Assembly (NCBI GenBank): GCA_023251275.1
Contig: JAHEZC010000020.1
Coordinates: forward strand, 1 to 12,442
Direction: 5' to 3'
Length of the DNA stretch: 12,442 nucleotides
From: Parafilimonas sp.
GTDB lineage: Bacteria; Bacteroidota; Bacteroidia; Chitinophagales; Chitinophagaceae
Positions 7,343 to 12,442 of this stretch are shown here, in pieces. Each line of letters starts with the position of its first letter. Positions within the stretch are counted from its first letter, which is position 1. A model generated the notes under the pieces. It saw nothing but the letters and a program-made list of their open reading frames with translations. It did not search any database and had not been told where the DNA came from. Both the position numbers and the translations under genes were made by a program.

Positions 7343-8441
7343 TAATTTGTTTTTGAAGTTTATAGTTTCCTGCTTGTTCTGACGACAGGTCAGGCAAGGT
7401 TGTTTTATATTGTTCCAGAAAATCTTCGATGAGTTGAGAGAGTTGCTCATACTCAAGCAGAAAACCATCATGCCCATAATACGAATCAATGATTGCCAGT
7501 TCTGCATGGGGAATATGTGCAGCGAGAAGTTCCTGTTCACATGTCGGAAAAAGCATGTCTGATGAAATGCTGATAACCAAGGCTCTTGATTTAATGCTGT
7601 GTAAAGCGGTTTTCACCGATTCCCGTCCTCTGCCTGCATTGTGTTTATCCATTGACTGGGAGAGAAAATAATAGCTGAAAGCATTAAAACGTTTTGCCAG
7701 CTTCTCGCCCTGGTAGCGTTGGTAAGTTTCTGCCTTGAAAACCTGTTTATCAACAGGTTCATTTTCCGTTTCACCGGTAAATCCATGCTGAGATTTTACA
7801 TAAGTATCATAATGTCTGTAAGAGATCAATGCAACAGACCTTGCGACTTTCATTCCTTCAAGACCCGCATCTACATCTTTATTTTTCCACGTAATATCAT
7901 TTTCAATACACATACGCTGCGATGCATTAAATGCAATGCCCCATGCAGAATGCTCTGCATTTGTGGCAATTGGAAAAATGAATTCAAATGCATCAGGTTC
8001 TTCTATAGCCCATTCCAGCAATTGCTGCCCGCCCATAGAGCCGCCAATACCAATATGAATTTTTCCGATACCGAGAAATTTTCTCAGATGCCTGTAAGCA
8101 TGCACCATATCACGTGTAGTGAATAACGGAAAATCGTGATAATAACTTTCTCCGGTGGCTGGATCAATATCGAGCGGGCTGATACTTCCATAACAACTTC
8201 CGGGCATATTTACACACACAATAAAATATTTTGCCGGATCAAGCAGTGTTTTTTCTCCCACAAGACCGGGCCACCATTCTATAGGATTACTGTTTGCTGT
8301 AAGTGCATGAAATATCCAGACGGCATTGCTTTTATCTTTGTTCAGCCTGCCATGCGTTGTGTATGCAAGATGAAAACCAGGTAAGCTTCTTCCGCTTTCA
8401 AGTATAAACGGATGATGATATGAAAATGATTTCTGGCTCAA
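7329..8441 (-). CDS. metX: Homoserine O-acetyltransferase (MetX family)
   Basis: An alpha/beta-hydrolase-fold acyltransferase that moves an acetyl group from acetyl-CoA to homoserine. The 370 residues match the family. The catalytic triad is visible: S135 in the nucleophile elbow GIGGSMGGQQ, D295 in SISSDMLFP and H324 in YYGHDGFLLE. FHALTANSN (44-52) forms the oxyanion region and NMPGSCYGSISP (78-89) is a typical substrate-pocket stretch. The start codon is TTG at 8441: an in-frame TAA lies nine codons upstream and no ATG intervenes, while MSQKSFSYHHPFILESG aligns with the usual N-terminus. Acetyl rather than succinyl specificity is inferred from the neighbouring O-acetylhomoserine sulfhydrylase and from what is usual in Bacteroidota. 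It begins 76 bp after metY and its 3' end overlaps hom by 14 bp. Confidence 0.94.
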   Translation of the reverse strand: MSQKSFSYHHPFILESGRSLPGFHLAYTTHGRLNKDKSNAVWIFHALTANSNPIEWWPGLVGEKTLLDPAKYFIVCVNMPGSCYGSISPLDIDPATGESYYHDFPLFTTRDMVHAYRHLRKFLGIGKIHIGIGGSMGGQQLLEWAIEEPDAFEFIFPIATNAEHSAWGIAFNASQRMCIENDITWKNKDVDAGLEGMKVARSVALISYRHYDTYVKSQHGFTGETENEPVDKQVFKAETYQRYQGEKLAKRFNAFSYYFLSQSMDKHNAGRGRESVKTALHSIKSRALVISISSDMLFPTCEQELLAAHIPHAELAIIDSYYGHDGFLLEYEQLSQLIEDFLEQYKTTLPDLSSEQAGNYKLQKQINGNT

Positions 8442-8517
8442 GTTTTTTGATTTTATGTAATCAGCTTATTATCCATTCATAAAAACATTTCTTCTTATGC
8501 GACTTCTTCCACGGGTT

Positions 8518-9868
<1,351 letters not shown>

Positions 9869-9912
9869 CTTGTTTGTATTTGGGATTAAAGGAGATAATA
9901 ATGATGCGATAG

Positions 9913-9952
9913 TGCCGCAAGGACATAAAATTACAATATGCCTTGCGGCATA
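9913..9952 (-). promoter_or_regulatory. Possible two-state hairpin leader of the met operon
   Basis: On the metY sense strand, TATGCC-GCAA-GGCATA (9952-9937) can form a 6-bp hairpin capped by a GNRA-type GCAA tetraloop. The same bases, TGCCGCAAGG (9950-9941), are also perfectly complementary over 10 bp to CCTTGCGGCA (9922-9913), separated by 18 nt. The two pairings exclude each other, as in attenuators or simple RNA switches. The downstream arm ends about 70 nt before the metY ATG. No T-run follows, so it is not an intrinsic terminator. It lacks SAM-I or SAM-II riboswitch landmarks. The complementarity is seen; the regulatory role is inferred, and it presumes that the transcript starts upstream of 9952. 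Confidence 0.4.
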
Positions 9953-10355
9953 CAACAACAGCAACAACAGACGATAATAGTGTTGCAGAAAACGGGAATT
10001 TGTTTATCTAAGTGCCTGTTCATGCAGTTACAAATCTTGACCAAATTTGCTTTCTTTTTAGTAAAAAAGCATACAAATATCGTAAAAATGTTGTTAAGTT
10101 TATTACTTAGCCTGAATTTCCTTCTTCAAAAACTGTTTTAAAATGAAGCCCAAAGTTAATGATTTCTACTCTTAATTTCTCACATTGATGAAAGCAGCTT
10201 TGAAAGTTGCCCTTGCGAAGATAATACTATGAAAGGTCTATGCAACCTCGGCAATAAAACATTAATGCGAAACCAAACTAACATAACAAATTTCGGACGC
10301 AGTCCACCAAAATATTCATACCGGCACTATACCTTTATTCTTAAACTTTAATACA
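9953..10355. other. Gene-free region between the metY leader and the decayed barrel gene
   Basis: No credible coding frame. It starts with a tandem 2 x 9-bp repeat of CAACAACAG (9953-9970). The rest is AT-rich and must hold the met operon promoter on the minus strand; GATATTTG (10081-10074) is the nearest match to the Bacteroidota -7 consensus TAnnTTTG but has no clear partner at -33. On the plus strand TACCTTTA (10330-10337) lies 18 bp before the ATG of the decayed gene and is a similarly weak -7 candidate. No riboswitch, tRNA or terminator was recognised. Confidence 0.4.
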
Positions 10356-11011
10356 ATGAAAAAAATATTTATTTATTTGTTGCTTTCTTTCCCGCAATAT
10401 ATTCATTTGAGCAAATTAAAGAGGGAAGTAAAGTATTGACAAGCACAATTGGCATTTTAGGAATTGGTATCAGTGAAAGTAAAACGACATCTGATATTAA
10501 TCCCACTTTGACAACAAAATCACGAGGATTTGGCTTTAATAGTAAAGTAACTTATGGAAAAATTTAAAAATTAAATTTATGGTCCTATGGATTAAACTTT
10601 TCTTGGAGATTAAACACGCAATCTAATGGAGGAAGTGACTACCATTCAATCGGTTTTGCTCCTGTTGTAACTTATCAAAAATTTTATTCAATAACTAATA
10701 AATTATATTTTTCTCCATTTACGAAGTTGAGTATCGGCTATCAATATTCAAAACAAGATCCTACAGCTTCTTCGTCAGCATTTATTCAAAAAGGCATAGT
10801 AGGTTCTATAGCTTTCTATCCATTCTCTGTTGCATTTTCAAAAAACCACAAAACTAATTTTCTCTTTATGCTGGGTAATACTTCAATTAATTATGATAGA
10901 ACAAAATCTTTTTATGAAGCAAATCTTGATAATGGTAAAACCATCTCAAGTAGTCTTTCTATTAATGCTAGTATTGGTGGAATTAGTTTTGCCATTCAAA
11001 AACTATTTTAA
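10356..11011 (+). pseudogene. Decayed outer-membrane beta-barrel-like protein gene
   Basis: The ATG at 10356 opens a signal-peptide-like start, MKKIFIYLLLSF, but this frame ends at TGA near 10437. The continuation lies in another frame, beginning PAIYSFEQIKEGSKVLT, so about one base has been lost near 10387-10393 in the TTTCCC run. That frame has a further TAA at 10565-10567 and then stays open to 11009-11011. Restoring the base gives about 218 residues: signal peptide, short helix, then alternating polar/hydrophobic strands rich in aromatic residues and glycine (GFAPVVTYQKF, TKLSIGYQYS, SINASIGGISFAIQKLF), ending in a terminal Phe as barrel proteins do. The function is unknown. The stretch is more AT-rich than its neighbours. 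The longest intact piece, 10727-11011 from a TTG, is unlikely to be made. An assembly error could explain one lesion but less easily two. Confidence 0.65.
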
Positions 11012-11022
11012 ACTTAATATAA

Positions 11023-11046
11023 CATATTCCCCAAGCATTGAATATG
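11023..11046. terminator. Weak hairpin between convergent genes
   Basis: CATATTC (11023-11029) and GAATATG (11040-11046) form a 7-bp stem with a 10-nt loop in the 45-bp gap between the decayed barrel gene and the end of the acyl-CoA dehydrogenase gene. Its place suits a bidirectional terminator, but the stem is AT-rich and no proper T-run follows on either strand. Confidence 0.3.
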
Positions 11047-11056
11047 AATAAGCTTT

Positions 11057-12241
11057 CTATTTAAACGCATTGAATCCCGTCACATCCATACCGGTGATAA
11101 GCAGGTGTATATCATGCGTGCCCTCGTAGGTGATCACGCTTTCCAAATTCATGATATGGCGCATAATGCTGTATTCGCCTGTAATGCCCATGCTTCCTAA
11201 AATCTGCCTTGCATCACGGGCTATATTCGCGGCAATTTCACAACTGTTCCGTTTGGCCATGCTCACCTGCTGCGGAGTTGCTTTGCCTTCATTCATCAAT
11301 ACTCCCAAACGCCATACAAGCAATTGTGCCTTGGTAATTTCTGTGATCATCTCTGCCAGCTTTTTTTGCTGCAACTGGAATGCCCCTATGGGTTTGTCAA
11401 ACTGGATTCGCTCTTTGCTGTAACGTAAGGCAGTATCGTAACAATCCATTGCTGCACCGATTGTACCCCATGCAATACCATACCGCGCTTTGGTCAAACA
11501 ACTTAACGGCCCTTTCAGCCCTTTTACGTTTGGAAGAATATTTTCTTTCGGCACTTTTACATTGTCAAAAACCAATTCACCTGTTGCGCTGGCACGAAGG
11601 CTCCATTTACCATGCGTGGTTGGTGCAGAAAACCCATGCATCCCTCTTTCGAGGATTAATCCATGTATCTCGCCTGATTCATTTTTTGCCCATACTACAG
11701 CTACCTGTGAGTAAGGTGCATTGCTGATCCACATTTTTGAACCGTTTAAGATAACATGGTCACCCGCGTCTTTAAAATTGCTGAGCATTCCCCCAGGATC
11801 GCTTCCGTGATTGGGTTCCGTTAATCCAAAACACCCGAGCCATTCACCGCTGGCAAGTTTCGGTAAATATTTTTTGCGTTGATCCTCGCTCCCATAAGCA
11901 TAAATGGGAAACATGACCAGCGAGCCCTGCACACTTGCAGTGGAGCGTACCCCGCTGTCACCGCGTTCCAGTTCCTGCATCATCAAACCATAAGATATAT
12001 AATCCAACCCGCCACCACCATATTCAGGCGGAATAGTAGGGCCGAAACAACCCAGGTCACCCATCTGTCTTACGATCTGTTCGGGGAATTCAGCACGCTG
12101 TGCATAGTCTTCAATGATGGGAGAAATTTCTTTCTTCACATAATTGCGCACTGCTTCCCGTACATGCTTATGCTCTTCTGTAAGCAATTCATCCAGGCAG
12201 TAATAATCAGGAGATTGAAACAGGTCTGTTTTAGCAGCCAT
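11057..12241 (-). CDS. gcdH: Glutaryl-CoA dehydrogenase (acyl-CoA dehydrogenase family)
   Basis: FAD enzyme expected to oxidise and decarboxylate glutaryl-CoA to crotonyl-CoA in lysine/tryptophan breakdown, passing electrons to electron-transfer flavoprotein. It has 394 residues from the ATG at 12241; the open frame runs further upstream through a repeat, but MAAKTDLFQSPDYYCLDELL is the natural start. The flavin-binding stretch is CFGLTEPNHGSDPG (137-150) and WISNAP (171-176) also belongs to the FAD site. The catalytic base is E373 in TYEGTHDIH. R99 in DSGVRSTASVQGSLVM sits where the glutarate-carboxylate-binding arginine lies in human GCDH, and several other segments (KWSLRASATG, KARYGIAWG) match that subfamily. 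This favours glutaryl-CoA over simple short-chain substrates. It is monocistronic here. Its leader AAAAAAACTATTATG is identical over 15 bases to that of metY. The family is certain; the exact substrate is likely. Confidence 0.9.
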   Translation of the reverse strand: MAAKTDLFQSPDYYCLDELLTEEHKHVREAVRNYVKKEISPIIEDYAQRAEFPEQIVRQMGDLGCFGPTIPPEYGGGGLDYISYGLMMQELERGDSGVRSTASVQGSLVMFPIYAYGSEDQRKKYLPKLASGEWLGCFGLTEPNHGSDPGGMLSNFKDAGDHVILNGSKMWISNAPYSQVAVVWAKNESGEIHGLILERGMHGFSAPTTHGKWSLRASATGELVFDNVKVPKENILPNVKGLKGPLSCLTKARYGIAWGTIGAAMDCYDTALRYSKERIQFDKPIGAFQLQQKKLAEMITEITKAQLLVWRLGVLMNEGKATPQQVSMAKRNSCEIAANIARDARQILGSMGITGEYSIMRHIMNLESVITYEGTHDIHLLITGMDVTGFNAFK

Positions 12242-12317
12242 AATAGTTTTTTTGTATGCCGCTAATGTATGAAAAAGGCTGTTCTCAGAAGCTCCTATGT
12301 TTAAATATTGCAGATTA

Positions 12318-12426
12318 GCACACTGATGACGCAGACTTGAAACCTGCCCGACTGAGTCATTCAGGCGGGGATTTACACGGATTTTATCTGCGATAATCCG
12401 TTTAATCAGTGTCATCCGTGTTCCCT
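12318..12426. repeat. Interspersed-type inverted repeat upstream of the acyl-CoA dehydrogenase gene
   Basis: The left arm at 12318-12335 (GCACACTGATGACGCAGA) is an imperfect inverse of a right part around 12385-12416 containing ATCTGCG and AATCAGTGTCATC. Between them is a GC-rich hairpin, CCCGACTGA / TCAGGCGGG with one mismatch. The right part also has a perfect 8-bp pair, ACACGGAT (12375-12382) / ATCCGTGT (12414-12421). The wording CACGGATT...ATCCGTGT resembles an intergenic repeat that I recall from many Bacteroidota and other genomes. The symmetry is visible; repetitiveness cannot be shown from one copy. Confidence 0.5.
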
Positions 12427-12442
12427 TTTTCAACATAGAAAA

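Noticed and set aside
9938..10141. 67-codon plus-strand frame with a run of glutamines
   Set aside because: The glutamine run comes from a short CAACAACAG tandem repeat in the leader of metY; there is no sign of coding selection.
12262..12269. Possible -7 element TACATTAG for gcdH on the minus strand
   Set aside because: Matches five of six consensus bases of TAnnTTTG but has no convincing -33 element; such matches are frequent in AT-rich DNA.
12242..12436. 65-codon N-terminal extension of the acyl-CoA dehydrogenase
   Set aside because: It runs through a repeat, and family members start at the equivalent of MAAKTDLF.

Overview
The window looks like a piece of a Bacteroidota chromosome, most likely Chitinophagaceae or a close relative. 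The evidence is a secreted metalloprotease with a type IX secretion (T9SS) C-terminal sorting domain, Bacteroidota-style RuvC, DnaA and homoserine dehydrogenase sequences, A-rich leaders in place of clear Shine-Dalgarno sites, AT-rich intergenic DNA, and interspersed hairpin repeats. The family assignment is inference from remembered sequence character, not from a search.

Layout. 149-3091 (+) encodes a 980-residue secreted reprolysin-like zinc protease, followed by a good intrinsic terminator. 3162-3347 is a compact inverted-repeat element (MITE/REP-like) whose right end supplies the stop codon of ruvC. 3345-3905 (-) is ruvC. 4110-5537 (-) is dnaA, full length in reading frame but cut by an in-frame TAA at 4368-4370, so domains I-III and the DNA-binding domain IV lie on separate open frames. 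5538-6007 is a gene-free, AT-rich stretch with several dyads and a T9G-T9G-T7 tract. 6008-6042 is an intrinsic terminator for the met operon. 9843 down to 6086 (-) is the operon metY > metX > hom. 9853-9952 is the metY leader, with a 16-bp palindrome and two mutually exclusive hairpins. 10356-11011 (+) is a decayed outer-membrane beta-barrel gene. 11057-12241 (-) is a glutaryl-CoA dehydrogenase. 12318-12426 is a second interspersed-type repeat.

How the genes work together. Hom reduces aspartate semialdehyde to homoserine, MetX acetylates it, and MetY replaces the acetate with sulfide to give homocysteine, so the operon is the direct-sulfhydrylation branch of methionine synthesis. RuvC (Holliday junction resolution) and DnaA (replication initiation) are housekeeping genes that do not form an obvious functional unit with the rest. 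GcdH belongs to lysine/tryptophan catabolism or a related acyl-CoA oxidation.

The most notable observation is the single-codon interruption of dnaA, an essential gene. It may be a sequencing or assembly error, a real mutation, readthrough, or a split DnaA. No convincing undescribed multi-gene system was found. The best candidates for new biology are the dnaA interruption and the putative structural switch in the metY leader.
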